In this document: positions 9,499 to 23,000 of the stretch, in pieces | Numbering within the stretch: position 1 is the first letter of the stretch | Layout of the letters: every line of letters begins with the position of its first letter | Origin: a virus | IMG/VR virus record: IMGVR_UViG_3300020455_000080 | Coordinates: 1 to 26,647 of that record | Reading direction: 5' to 3' (one strand) | DNA: 26,647 nt | Translations under genes and position numbers: made by a program | Notes under the pieces: model-generated | Database searches by the model: none | What the model saw: only the letters and a program-made list of their open reading frames with translations | Told to the model about the DNA's origin: nothing

Positions 9499-11055
9499 TT
9501 AGAACTGCAAAACTATTTTGATATCTTCTTTTTGGTTTATTGACCGAGTAATAGATGGTCTATTATCAACAAAAATAATATTTCCTGAGTATTTTTTAAC
9601 TTCGGGATTTGCAATACCTTCAGTAAAACTCTGTCCAAGATAATATGTTCTATTATTTATTACCGTAGATAGACCCGTAAACCCAGTATCAATTTGTAAA
9701 GTAGATCCAGATGAAGGACTAATTTCTACACTTCCACCAGTAGATGGAGAAGCAGTAAATGCATTTAAATTAAATCCATACTGAGGTTCTGTTACTGCTG
9801 TTCCAACAGTATTAAAACCAGCAAGAGTTCTATCTTGCCAAAACTTCAACACTCCCGTAGTTTTATCATAATTAATAACTCTTCCCACTGCAGTTGATCC
9901 TGTCGCAATAGTCTGAGTAACATATGAATCTGCAGTAAATGTAGCAGAACTATATCCAGTTCCTGATAATCTTAAAGCACCAAGAGCACTTGCTTTATCA
10001 GCACTTAATAATGATGTAGAATTATATTGTTGAGGATTGCATACAACACCAACTCTGGCTATATCATTACCAGTTATAAAATCAGGGTTTTCATTATCAT
10101 TTTCAATCCTAGAATATAGTAAAACATTATAAGCACCAAGTTCTCTGTATATATTAGATCCATGTCCACCTTGAGGAGAAATGATAACATCAAATAAAGG
10201 TCTAGTGCTCCCAGTAGGAACAGAACCAGCCTCTAAATCAACACTACCAAAAGTATATCCAGATCCTTGTTTAGAAATAACTATCGTATCAACTTGTTGA
10301 TCATTAGTAGTAGTAATAGTACATTCTGCCCCAGACCCATCTCCTTTAATAGGGACATTACGATATTCAGTACCACCTACAGGACCAATACTTACTCCCC
10401 TATTAGTAACCGTTACAATTTTAATAGATCCATCTACAGCAGTATCTCTTACTGCAGCATTATCACCACTAGTTGACCAATCAGCAGGAACAGGCATAAA
10501 ATCCGTAGAATCGAATTTTACAATATCAGATGGTTTAATTGTATAAAGATATTTCCAAATATAATTATCACCACTACTTCCAGCAGACCTTGGTTCCAAA
10601 TCAGTAAATGTTGGTTCATCTAAAGATGGTCTTCCATTAGGATTATCAGGATCTGTACCATTTTGAAGACACTCATAAACCCTATAATCACTGTTTATCA
10701 CATAATAAGTTGAAGTATATAAATTAGTTGCACCTGACACTGGAGCAGTATTTGTTCTGCTATAGTCTCCCCTATACATGTCATAAGTAGTACCTGATGA
10801 CCATACTCTTTTAGTGACAACTTGTTTTGCATCATCTGAATTTATTTTCTTCAACGCAATCATATTATCCCAATAGTCAGTTTCTTCTGAAAAACTATCT
10901 TTAGGAGAAGGTGGGGTTGTATTCCAATCAGTTTCAATATCAGTGGGATTGGTTAATCCAACAAAAGAATAATATGCATTCGTACTAGAAGTTACTCCAG
11001 CAATAAAATTCTTTGCATTTAATATTCTTATCTGATCAGTTATTATGGCAGCCAT
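9499..11055 (-). CDS. gp8: Baseplate wedge protein gp8, T4-like
   Basis: This protein of 518 residues is longer than T4 gp8 (334). The C-terminus 'GNIIFVDNRPSITRSINQKE' followed by DIKIVLQF aligns well with the end of T4 gp8 as I recall it (MENRPPI, then MDQTEEINILF). The N-terminal half carries the expected pattern: 'ILNAKNFIAG', 'YYSFVGLTNP', 'PPSPKDSFSEETDYWDNMIA', 'VWSSGTTYDMYRGDYS', 'YRVYECLQN' and 'DNYIWKYLYTIKPSDIVKFD'. In T4, gp8 is a dimeric component of each baseplate wedge that binds gp7, gp10 and gp6. The extra length lies mainly in the middle (about residues 205-460), where two glycine-rich repeats including 'ISKQGSGYTFGSVDL' resemble modules in the two giant neighbours. The start is 38 bases after the upstream stop, 19 bases beyond a late-promoter-like AATAAATA. 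No strong ribosome binding site is seen. Confidence 0.94.
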   Translation of the reverse strand: MAAIITDQIRILNAKNFIAGVTSSTNAYYSFVGLTNPTDIETDWNTTPPSPKDSFSEETDYWDNMIALKKINSDDAKQVVTKRVWSSGTTYDMYRGDYSRTNTAPVSGATNLYTSTYYVINSDYRVYECLQNGTDPDNPNGRPSLDEPTFTDLEPRSAGSSGDNYIWKYLYTIKPSDIVKFDSTDFMPVPADWSTSGDNAAVRDTAVDGSIKIVTVTNRGVSIGPVGGTEYRNVPIKGDGSGAECTITTTNDQQVDTIVISKQGSGYTFGSVDLEAGSVPTGSTRPLFDVIISPQGGHGSNIYRELGAYNVLLYSRIENDNENPDFITGNDIARVGVVCNPQQYNSTSLLSADKASALGALRLSGTGYSSATFTADSYVTQTIATGSTAVGRVINYDKTTGVLKFWQDRTLAGFNTVGTAVTEPQYGFNLNAFTASPSTGGSVEISPSSGSTLQIDTGFTGLSTVINNRTYYLGQSFTEGIANPEVKKYSGNIIFVDNRPSITRSINQKEDIKIVLQF

Positions 11056-11074
11056 TTGGACAGAGATTTTTCTT

Positions 11075-11082
11075 TATTTATT
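11075..11082 (-). promoter_or_regulatory. Putative T4-type late promoter ahead of gp8
   Basis: The minus strand reads AATAAATA here, seven of eight to the T4 late core. It lies wholly inside the 37-base gap between the giant gene and gp8, and ends 19 bases before the gp8 ATG. The spacing is almost the same as at gp13, which supports a functional site. Late transcription in T4-like phages uses the phage sigma factor gp55 with sliding-clamp help; here this is inference. Confidence 0.55.
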
Positions 11083-11092
11083 AATGATTTGA

Positions 11093-14000
11093 TCAAGGAG
11101 TTCTATAATCCTTATATTTAAGTGATTGGGATCTTCTTACTACCATAGAAGTAGAAATTCCACCTGTTCCACCTAAAGTATATGCGTTATAAGTATTACT
11201 TTCAGATCTGGAGGTTAAATTAATTTTACCCCAACTATATGATCCAAAGTAATTACCAGTTTGAATACCAGCACCATTGAAAGATGGCCATTGACCACTC
11301 CAAGTATTGAAGTTGGTTACTTTAACAAACACCCTATTAAGATGAGTTGTGCCTATTCCAACCCCCGTAGTTTCAACTCCAGTTGGAGCTTGAACTATTT
11401 CATAATTATTAACTTCATAAACGTTATTTAGGAATTGAGTTCCAACTCCAATAACAGCACCACCAGTATCTACAGAATTAATTGATGTAGTTGCAACACC
11501 AACTGTGGAATTATTAACTATAAAGAAATCACCAGTAGATATTCCACTAATAGTAACTCCAGTTCCAGCAATACTAGAATCTCTTAGATCTGATGTCAGA
11601 GGAATATGTAAATCAAATATTAACTGGTAGTTAGTTGAACCAGCTCCAATTGTAGTAGTACCAAATCCAACAATAATACCAGAATCACCTTGATAGTAAT
11701 CAACTTTATTTTCTTCTTCAGTTATTGTTGGAGGACTTATAAGAATCGCTGGTGGATTGGATGATGTATATCCTACACCAACACTTGTAATTGCAATACC
11801 TGTTATAGTACCATCAGCACCAATTATTGGTGATCCAAAAGCAGTTGTGGATGTTGAACCAACACCAACTTCATTTCCACCTATTGATGTTGTAGCAAAA
11901 CTAACTGTAGCAGTGCTATAACCAACACCACCAGTAGAAATAGCAACAGAAGAAATTGTTCCTAGACCAGATACTATTGCAGTACCAGCAGCACCAATTT
12001 TATCTTCTTGAGAATCAAACTTAACTTTTTTCTGGAAAGCAAAATCACTATCCACTAGTAAAGCAGGAAGTTGATTAACTTCATCTTGCGGATCAAAGTA
12101 TGGTCTTGCATTTTCTACATAAATGACTGTTGATCCTATTCCAACAGATTTGATAATAGGTGAATAAGGATTGATAACAGGTTCATAAAGTTCCCTATCT
12201 TTACCTACACCTTTTTCATTAATAATCCTATCTTCAGTTTGTCTGCACCAATTAATTGGTCTTTCTAAAGTTGAATCACTACTATTACCTGGACCATAAT
12301 ATGGTGGAGTAGAAACACGATCTGTAGAATCTACACTAATAGGAACTCTAGCAACTTCTTGCAACCAATTATCTTGAGATATTAAGCGTCCAATAGTTAA
12401 GTCATCACCTGGTTTTACAGTCTCTATAACCTTTCTATCAACAACGTCTTGACCACCAGTTCCCTTATAAAAAAGAATTTCAATTGTATCACCTTTCTTA
12501 GGTGCTTCAGTAAATGTGATTACACTACCACCAGGGAATTTGTATCCTTTACCAGGAACTTGAGGGATGTTATTAACAAATACTAAAAGGACATCTTGAA
12601 CATCAATCTTCGATCCTTTCTTGGCAACAATTGAAATAGAGGCATTATTAAGTGTCAATTCAAACTCAGTTTTACTTCCATCAATATATCTTTCAATATT
12701 GTCAAGAACTTCTAATTGACCAACAGACCATCCAGTAAACTCATCACTAAAGACTTTTTCAATATCAACTACAAACTCTGTGAAAGTTTTGCTTGGATCA
12801 GTTGGAATACCTGTAGTACCACCAATAGGAACAGTTAGTTTCTCAAGGTTACCATATCCACTACCAGTATTTTGAATAGTGAAACTAATAACACTAGAAC
12901 CTTGTCCAACAACTATATCAATTGTAGCATTTGTTCCAATTCCAGCAGATGTATCACTATATTCTAAAGGAATATTACTATAAGATAATGGATCATCAAA
13001 GACTACTTTATTATATCCATTTACATATCCACCTCTAGCATAGATGTGATTTCTAGTTGATATTCCAGTTTGAGTTTCAAATGTCTTACTATCAATAACA
13101 CGTAGAACTTCACTTCCATTTGCTGCAACATCAAATTTACTTGCTGAATTATTATTCAATCTAGGAGCTATGATGGCAGATTGAACAGAACCAAATCCAA
13201 CATAGTGACTTAGAACTGTTGATATACCAACATTAACTTCAAATTGAGTAGTGCTATTAACAGATGTAACATTAGTTCCTGTATAATAAGGATCTGGTTT
13301 TCTTGGATACTTATGAACAGAAGCATAACTATCTTTAGAACATCTGAATGATAGAGACTCTGTAGAAAGTTTTATACTTGTTCCAGTTGTTAGACCATGT
13401 AATGCACCACCACTACCAAGTGTCATCGTCAAAATACCTGATGATGCACTGTATACAGCAGTAGAAATATTGTAATTAACTATTGTTGATACACCAACAT
13501 TAAGTGAGAATGTATTTGTTGTAGTAGCAGTGATAGTTGTCGTTCCAAATCCTACAATTGGATCAGTAGCACGAGGGTATGGATGTAATGATGAAAAATC
13601 ATCCATTGAACATCTAAAGACTATACTGCTCTGAGCAATAGAAACAACGTTAGATGTAGTAAGACCATGATTAGCAACAGTAACCGTCATGATTCCACTA
13701 GGACCATCATAGATCGCATTTGATGGTGTATATCCTAATCCTGTATTTGCTTCAGTTATTGCACCAGAATTTGCACTTACAAATCTATGATCATAATCTC
13801 CTCCACTAATGACAGCATTATCTGTAGCACTTACAAATTGATGAGTAGATTGATCACTAGCACCAGAGTATCCAACATCAATTGTTATTGTAGTATTAGA
13901 TGTACCAACAATAGATATTGAAGTATTATATGCTCTATCTTCACCTCTTGGATAGTAGTGGATATTTGCTCCAGCATCTAAAGCACATGTAAATCCTAAT

Positions 14001-17000
14001 CCACTAAAGATTACAACACTCTTCTGACCAGTTGTTGAGAATCCATGAGCACCAACTGTAGTAACTGTCATGATACCAGTTGCTGTTCCATAACCAACAG
14101 TAGCAATTCCAAGAGCTGGAGAGTAATCACAAGTAAAGGCAATACCCGATAATACTACTTCATCACCCGATGATAATCCATGATTAGTTTGAGTAGTAAT
14201 TGTAGAAATACCAGTTACAGAACTATATCCAACATTTGCTACTTTTCTAGGTGAGTAGAATATATGATTAGCATTAGTAACAGCAACCCCTGTAATACTA
14301 CCAGTTGTTATTTGTGCTGTGCCAATACCTATAACATTAGTACCAGGACGACTAATAGTTTGTATACCAACATTAACCGTTTGAATACCTGCTCTATAAC
14401 CTGAACCAGTATTACCAATACTAATAGACTTAATAGTACCACCAGCAGCAACAGTAACTGTTCCACCTGCAGCCACTAAAGGTTGATATCCAAATCCTTC
14501 ACTAGAACCTACAGAAACAAGTATTCCACCTTTAGGAAGATTTCCTACATTTACATCAGTAGTAGAACTTGCAGTACCAGTAAATGCAATTGTTGTTACA
14601 CCAACAGTCGCATCTTCAATAATACTATATTCGTTAGTAATACCTTGCCCATCTATATTTGGAGTTTGGAAAACATCATTAATAAGAATAATAGCATTAT
14701 CAGTAACAATTCCCGAAACATCAGACCCATTTGATTTTAATATAAAGTCTGATGCTTGTCCTGTAAATTGAGAAGAAATGCTATCAAAAATATAATTCCT
14801 ATAATATGGTTCATTTGCTGTATCAGGAACACCAGAACGCATAAATGTTCTTCCTTCAAAACTAGATCCTGTTGCAATTCCTACCCAATCTCTAGAATCT
14901 GGTGGATTGGTAGAAGTGCTTAAAGGAACATTACCATAAGGTGCTTCTACAAAGTTTAATGTATTATCAACAATATTATAATTACCATCTACTTTAGTAA
15001 TTAAAGTTCCTGTACCATATCCCGCTAAAGCAGTTCCTGCCCAAGGTCTTCTAACCCTAATGAGATTATCATTACCTCCCTGACCAATACTATCAATTCT
15101 AAGTATTTCATTTCCAATCTTAATTAAGTCTCCACCAAAGAATGATGTTATTCCAGAAAACTCTATAAGATCATCAGTAGTAAATACTTGATCTGCCAAA
15201 TGAGTCGTTATTGCAGTAGATACAATAGGAGACTGAATAATATTATCTAAGGTAATTAATGCTTTCTTATTCTGATTAACAGCATTGAAACAGTGAGAAG
15301 TTCCAATACCTACACTTGTAATATCAACAACCTCTGGAACGGTCTGAAGTGCCTTAGAGACACTCTCTGCAAGTTTAATGGTTTCATCATCAACTTTAAC
15401 TGCATATACTGTGCTTGGTAATAAAGTAGTTGTACCAATTCCAGCAAATCCACTCGTACTAGCAATTCCAAGTGCCATAGTATATCCAGTACCTGGATTT
15501 GTATAAACAAGCTCCTCACCAGTAACAAAGAAATGATTTGGAAGATTAATAGTATTATTAGTAGTATCAACTGTTCCAGTGTTACTACCATCAAATGGTT
15601 TTCTGAAAATTGGATCAGTTTTATGTGTTAATCCAAATTCTCTTAAAACACTGCTTTCTGTTCCTGTGTAATCACCAAATGAACTTTCAATAGTTCCATT
15701 ATTAAAATCAATATTATCCTTTGTATCATCCTGTATTCGTATAGCATTCATATACACATTTACTTGTGCATTAATACTTGCGATAGGAGTAAAGAGTAAG
15801 GAAACAGTTCCTGCAGAAGATACTTTTGTTCCAAAAGTTCCTAATCCAGATGGAGAAACTCCAGAAGATACATTAGCAAATTCTACATCATATGTTTCTG
15901 TCGTAGATCCATCAACATAATCAGTAACTACAGCAAATTCAAACATAGAATAAACTTGGTTTGTTGCATCAGTAACCTGAATAGTTCCATAAGCAGATTC
16001 ATAATCTGAAGGATATTCACCAATAGTAGTAATTCCTGGTGATGAAGAAGAATCAATAGCAGTTGTTCTAGATTCTAACCTTGCATGTTTAAGATCAACT
16101 GTTCCAATACCTGTAGAAGTAGAATCTGCCATACCAACAACAATGGTATTAATAACACCAGTTGTTCCTATACCCACACTAGAATTAGGAATAAAATCAA
16201 CTTTTAAAATAGACCCATCAATATAACCACGATAAGTACCCAATCCACCAATTGATTCTGGAGTATTAACAGTTGTCAATCTTCCATACTCCATTATATC
16301 AACTTCATCATCATTATGAATAATATTCAATTGATTAAATTCATGCTCCTTACCACTAATATCTGGATTAATATTAATAATAACTTTTGCAGATCTATAA
16401 GTGCTTGCAATACCAACAATAGTAGTAGATGCAACCCCAGTGCCAATTGCAGCACTCTCCGAATCAACTAAAGAAGGACCAATAACAGTACTACCAGTAC
16501 TTAATAAATTATCATCTAAATTGTAAGAAAGACTAGCAACAAAATAATCATTAACAGAATATTTTACAGGATAGAAATTTAATTGACCTTCACTACCAGA
16601 AATAGCAAAATCAAAATCTCCCTGATCATAAACAGATTCAACTCTTCCATATTGATTGATATATCCCTGAGTAGTATCATGAATAATATCAACGATCATC
16701 AATTGTCTTTGAGCACCAAATCTTTTATCCCTTACGTAAGTAATATACTTTAATGCTCTTCTTTCTGACAAACTAAATCTACTAATAGTAGAGAATCTTG
16801 TAGCTCTAGGATTACTATTAAAAGTACTACTAAAATCATCTATGGATACTACTCTATTTCCAATAGATTCAGAATAATCCTCAAGAATTCTACTTGAGAA
16901 AGTTATTTGGTCAGAAACAGAATCATCAACATTAATATCAAAAGAGTTTTCAGTTACTAAATCAAAATCATATACACAATTTAAATTACCAATACCATAA

Positions 17001-20000
17001 AGATCATTTACTACAGAAACATCAGATAATTCTGTAGACAATCCTACTCTAGCAGAAGAAGTTGATTCTAATTGATAATTAGAGAATTTTTTAAATCCTA
17101 ATGTATGATTTAAAGTAGAAACTGGATCATCCCATGTTTCCATATCAATTCTAGAACTTACTGAATAAGAAAGATTTTGATAATAATCACTATCCTGTAT
17201 TCTTTGAATATGTGTATTAAAGAATCCAGAATCAGTTTCCCATCCCCTCTCTACTCTTGAAGTTGCATTTAATTTAATGTAAGCATCAAAAGTTTTTATA
17301 GATGAAGCAAGTCCTTGAGTACCTGAAGTTAATCCTTTTATAATATCATTACTTACAAATCCATCTGTATTAGTAACCCTTAGAATACCAGTATCTGGAT
17401 TCCAATTTTCAACATTTCCTCTAGTACTACTAATAGATCCAGTAACTATCTCATTTTCAGAAAAATCATTAGGTTTCAATTTAATATTAAAAGTGGGCAT
17501 GAATTTCTGGGGAACAATTCTTCCAGAAGAATTAACAAAATCAAATGTTCCTGCTGACATACCAGGTGCTAATCCAGTAAAGTAATTGGAAAGATTATAT
17601 GTAACTGTACCAATTCCCCCATAATTTTGATCAACTGCTGTTATTTCAAAAAGTTTATAATCATATGCTGAAGAATTATATCCTCTTGAAGTCGTACCAA
17701 CTCCTACACCAACACCTTCTATAAAGACTTTATCACCAACAGCAATTGGGAATGTATCAGCAGTACTAAATCCAACAGATAATTGTACTGTTACATCATA
17801 ATTTTCTGTATTAAACCCAACAGTAGCTATTCCAATACCATTACTATTCTTATCTGTAATAATTGTAGGTGGTGTATTACTAATACCTTTAGTATTCTTT
17901 AAAATTTCTATTTGTGGATTTCCTAAAGTATATTTTAAATCAGCATCTAAAACTGGTTTATCAGTTTTTCCATCAATAAGAATTAAATCTGGTGCAGAAA
18001 TATATCCTCTTCCAAAAGAAGTTATTCCAATAGATTCAATAGACATTAAAGATTCTATTTTAATAATCTGAGGTAAAGCAGCATCAGGTTTTATAGTTGT
18101 ATCTGATGGGAAATCATACCCAATATCTTTAACTTTTAATTTTTTAATTTTTCCAACTGAAGTACTCTTAGCTTCAATAATACACCCATAACCAATCTCA
18201 CTATTAATTGTAGAAATACCAGGAAGATTATAATAGTTTGTGCCAGGATTGTTTATCTCAAAATCTGCAATTGCACCATATGCGGTTGGACTATCAGTTT
18301 CATAAGATACGAACGATGTAGTACCATATGAGGTTCTTTCAGGAGCATCTTTTAATGTATATGAGAATTGATTAGTTGCACCTATTGTTACAACTTGTTT
18401 ACCATTATAAAGACTATCACTAAGTTGTATTTCATTTCCAGATAAAACTCCAATATCTACCGATATTTCCTTTTTAATAAGTGGTAGTGTGCTTTCAAAA
18501 ACAGGATCTAAAGTATAATATAAAACTTCTGGAATATCTTTAGTAACAGATAAAGTCACTTTAGCATCAGTAGATACACCTATAGTTCCATTTCTTGTAA
18601 CATTAAAAGTATTGGATTGTGGAGAAGTATCCCATTGTTTTGTTAAATTCTCATCAGTATAGAAATTAAATGCAAACGCTGGATAATTTGTAGTTTGTAC
18701 ATTATATCCCAAAGAGGAGTCTGTAAGATCAAATTCAACAGTAGAATTCTTATAGACTTTTATAGGTGGATTGATAGCATTTATTGTTCCTATAGAAGTA
18801 CTAGTAATTCCAACTACAGATGGTTTTGGTTGTTTGGATCCAAAATCAGTTTTGCATAATTTAAAACTATCACTATCAACTTTTATAATGTAATAAATTT
18901 CATTATCAACCAAACCTCCTGATGGGATGGAAGATGTGTGAATTATTTTATCCCCAGTATTATAACCATGATCGTTTATTGTAATCGTATTAGTAGTAGT
19001 ATTGATTCCAGAAGCAATAAATGATTTTGGATCAATTATCATTCTTCTATTATAATCATTATACTTAACACTAACTGTTGTTGTAAGACCAGAAACAACA
19101 TTCATATAAACATTTTCATAGTTTAATAAACCATGAGTTTCACCAGTTGAAACTGTAGCAGTGACTTTACGTATTTCTCCAGTAATAACATCATAATTAG
19201 TCTTAAAGCTATGATAGACACCAGTACCTAAACCAGAGAAGAATACTGTTGTACTACCCCTCTGTGTGCTTGCAATACCTACAAAAGTACCTGTACTACC
19301 TAAACCAACCTTAACAGTAGATATGCCTATTAAGTCTTCAGTGATGGCAGCAGCATAAAGTGTTTGACCATTTGTTAATGTATTAATACCTGTATAAACA
19401 GCGTCTGATCCATCCCACCTAATATTAAGACCTTCTCCTTGATTGGGAGAATATGTCAATTTATCACCAGTCTTCAATCCATGATCAGGAAGATAAATTG
19501 CTTTTGTTTGAATAAACTTTTGGGTTAATCCAATTCCAGGATTACTGAATACAATTGTAGTACCAATACCAACTCCAGATCTTGTACCTAAACCAACAGA
19601 ATCAACAGGATTAAAATAAACTTGCTGATTTACTCTATATTCATAATCTGAACTAAATCCAGAATTAATAGTAAGTCTTCTAGGTTTTTCAAGAATTTCA
19701 GAAGTTACTGTATGAGAAACTCCCGTAACACCATTAGCAGCTCTAAGAACTCTAATTCTAGAAAGAATAGGTTCTACATTTAATAATTTTAAAGTTTCTG
19801 TTCCTATTCCAAGAAGATCATTAGATTGAAGTTTTGATAAATCTCCACGAACATCAATATGAGTTACTATACCTGTAGCACCATCAGTACCAATAGCAAC
19901 AGCAGTAGTTCCTAATCCAGTTACACTAAGTTTAGTGGAGGTAATTCCAGCGTTATAAACACCACCAATTTCGGAAGAAGTTGTAGATAATCCAGTAACT

Positions 20001-23000
20001 GTAATAATATCTCTATTAACCCATTCATGAGGTTCTGTAGAAACAATACTATAAATTCCTTTCTGATCTGATGGATATATTTCTATGTTGGTTATGCTAC
20101 TAGTAGCAGCACTTACACTACTTACAGATTTACCAAGAAGTCTTGAAACTTTTGAAGCAGCATCTCTACCTTTAGTATTAATATTATCAAATATTACTTT
20201 ATCACCAATCTGATAATTCCTACCACCCGTTTCAATTCCAATACTTTCTAAAACACCAGGTTGAGTTCCTACAACATCAATAGTTTGGGATAAATTATTT
20301 GGAAGAGGCATATATGGGTAATACGCCTTATTATTATAGATTAAATTATAAGGACTAGTATTTCTACACCATTTAGTATTTTCTAAATTATAATCATCTT
20401 GATTTGAGGATGTTAATAAATTAAAGTCATTTGGAGTTGAATAATAATTTTTACCTATTAGGTAAGGAAAAACTGGTAATTTAAATGTATTAAATTGTCC
20501 ACCTTGTTCGGAACCAGAATCATCAATTGTCGCAAAGTATGCATAAGTTCCATTTGGATACTGTGGAGTAACGCAAAATCTTCCATTATTTTCATCTAAA
20601 ACAGTTTCATCACTTACTGCTTTATATGTAAAGTCATCAGTAAAGAATCCTGCAGGAAAAACATTTAAAGGTGGTCTATTTTCCTTAATTAAAGCTTCTT
20701 CAACATACCCAGATTTCATCTGAGTTACTGTACCACCTGCTTTCTTTACATAACCATAAGGTCCATATATTGGATTACCATCGTATGCCCAACCAATAAT
20801 TGGAGAATGATTATCTGATGGAACTTCTTGCCCATTAACTTTTCTTAAATCAGGTTCACCATATAAAGATTGACCCTCTTGATTAGTAGAATAAACAGTT
20901 TGTCTTAATTTTCTAGGAGCATATAAGTGATTATATTGTAGTTGAATATTACCATCTTTTATAATTCCATCATCATCAGAAATTTGTTGAGTTTGATAAT
21001 ATTTTTCAAATAAATTAACATTCCATTTTTGAGTATTAGAACGAGTTTTGCAATCCGATCCAGAATTTATAACTGATATTGATGTAGTATCCTGACTATA
21101 TCCAGCTCCTTCATGAATTATATTAACAGATTCTAAAACATAATTAATTGTTGTTCCTATACCAACAGAGGATTCATTTCCATTAAGATCATGTATCTTT
21201 AAAATAGGTGTTATAACACATCCTACACCATCACCATTTATTTGTAAGTTTGGTGGGGAGTTATAACCAGTACCTTTATTTTCTACAACAACTTCAATAA
21301 TTTTTCCACCACTAACAATAGGAGTTATTTGTGCATCAGATCCAGATAATAAAGTTACCTCTGGTTCTCTAACGAAATTAATAATTTCAGATGAACCATA
21401 TCCAACACCATTATTTGATAGATGAATAGATGTTATTTCACCTCTAACTATAGGTTGAACTTTAAGTTCAAAAGTTTCAGACCCTACTGAATTAATACCA
21501 ACATCTCCAGTAATACTTACACTAATATCTTGATAGTTAAAGGTATGAGTTCCAACTCCAATAGAAGTAAGAGATCTATACTGTTTAGTTTTATGATAGA
21601 AATCGCTAGCAGTTGTTCCTACTCCAACACTTGATAGATAGAAACTATCATCATTTTTCTTAGTAATATAAAAATCAGTATCAGTCGTAAGACCTGCTAT
21701 TGGTGTCCCATCACAAGTATATTTGACAATTTCTCCAGATTGATAATCATGGTTTGTAATATTAATACAATTTAAAGATGTGTCTATACCTGAAGATGTA
21801 GCAGTTCTTTTTTTATTTTGATATCCACTCCCACCAGAAATTATATTGATAGATTCAACTATTGATTTTTTAGTAACGGATTTTATAAAGTGTTTACCTA
21901 TTCCTTTAGATGTTAATGCAATAGTATTAATACCTGCAAGAACACCTGCTTCATCTTTATGAAGTCTAATGGTTGTTCCCCCAGTACCAACAAGAGCAGC
22001 AAAGTAAGTTGAACTGGTAGTTAACCCACCAACAACCTCTTGATTATTTGTAACGTATATAACTTCTTCTGCATTTTTTAATTTATGATATGTGGTAAAT
22101 CCAATTGTAGAAGGTAATGAAGAATCTGTTTCAAGACCTATTCTAGGAGAATCTGATTCAAAAGAAACAGAATGCTCTATAGATTGCATATTTACAGAAA
22201 CACGAGCTCCTGATCCATTACCACCAGTAATTTTTACTGTAGGTGTTTCTTGATAATCAAATCCTGGATCAATAATTCTAATATCTTTTAATTCTCCTTC
22301 TACAGCAACGTATCCAGTTGCTCCAGTTCCAACAGAATCTTTAATATGTAAGAATGGTGGGTTAATTACATCATAATTTCTTCCATTTGCAAGAACATCT
22401 ATACTCTTAAGTTCTCCATAATGAACCTGATCAAAAGATTTGTAATTTAATATTTCTACACCATTTACCAATATACCAGTATGACCAGGTGTAGTTTCAT
22501 ATAATGTGCCTGTATTATCTGGTGGGCATACTTCTCTTAATATTTTTTGAGAGGTTAAAGTTTTATTATTAAATTTAAATGGTGATATTTTATTATCAGT
22601 TACAATACCAGTTCTTGATCCATCATTATCAATATTGATAAATTTTTCATTATAAAGATCTGAACCACTTTTTGCAAATTTAAGTGTTGTTTCATTTATC
22701 CTCTTTACAAAATAAAGACCCTCATCCATCAAAGATGATTTAACAACAAAATTATCTATAGATGTTTCACTAGTGGGATCCACATAAGCATCATTAATTA
22801 TCTGTGGTGTATAGTAAATCGCATCACCAGTATAGAAACCATGATCAAAAATAGGAACTCCAGAAGGAGTAGTTGTTGCATTTGTTATGACTTCATATTC
22901 ATCACCACTAAAACTTCCACTAAAGACAATTTTACCATCACTAACACCAAGTGACTGAGATCCATAAGTTGGAATAGATGGAGATGCTATTAATAATTTT

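Noticed and set aside
9654-9661. AATAAATA on the minus strand inside gp8
   Set aside because: It matches the late-promoter-like motif, but it lies within the coding sequence near the gp8 C-terminus. It is over 150 bases ahead of the next gene, so it was treated as a chance match in AT-rich DNA, though a weak promoter for the DUF4815 gene cannot be excluded.
15310-15594. Open frame of 94 residues on the minus strand inside the giant gene
   Set aside because: It overlaps the giant gene in another frame. Its product is almost only Leu, Ile, Val and Gln, as expected from a shifted reading of the Thr/Gly/Val-rich coding sequence.
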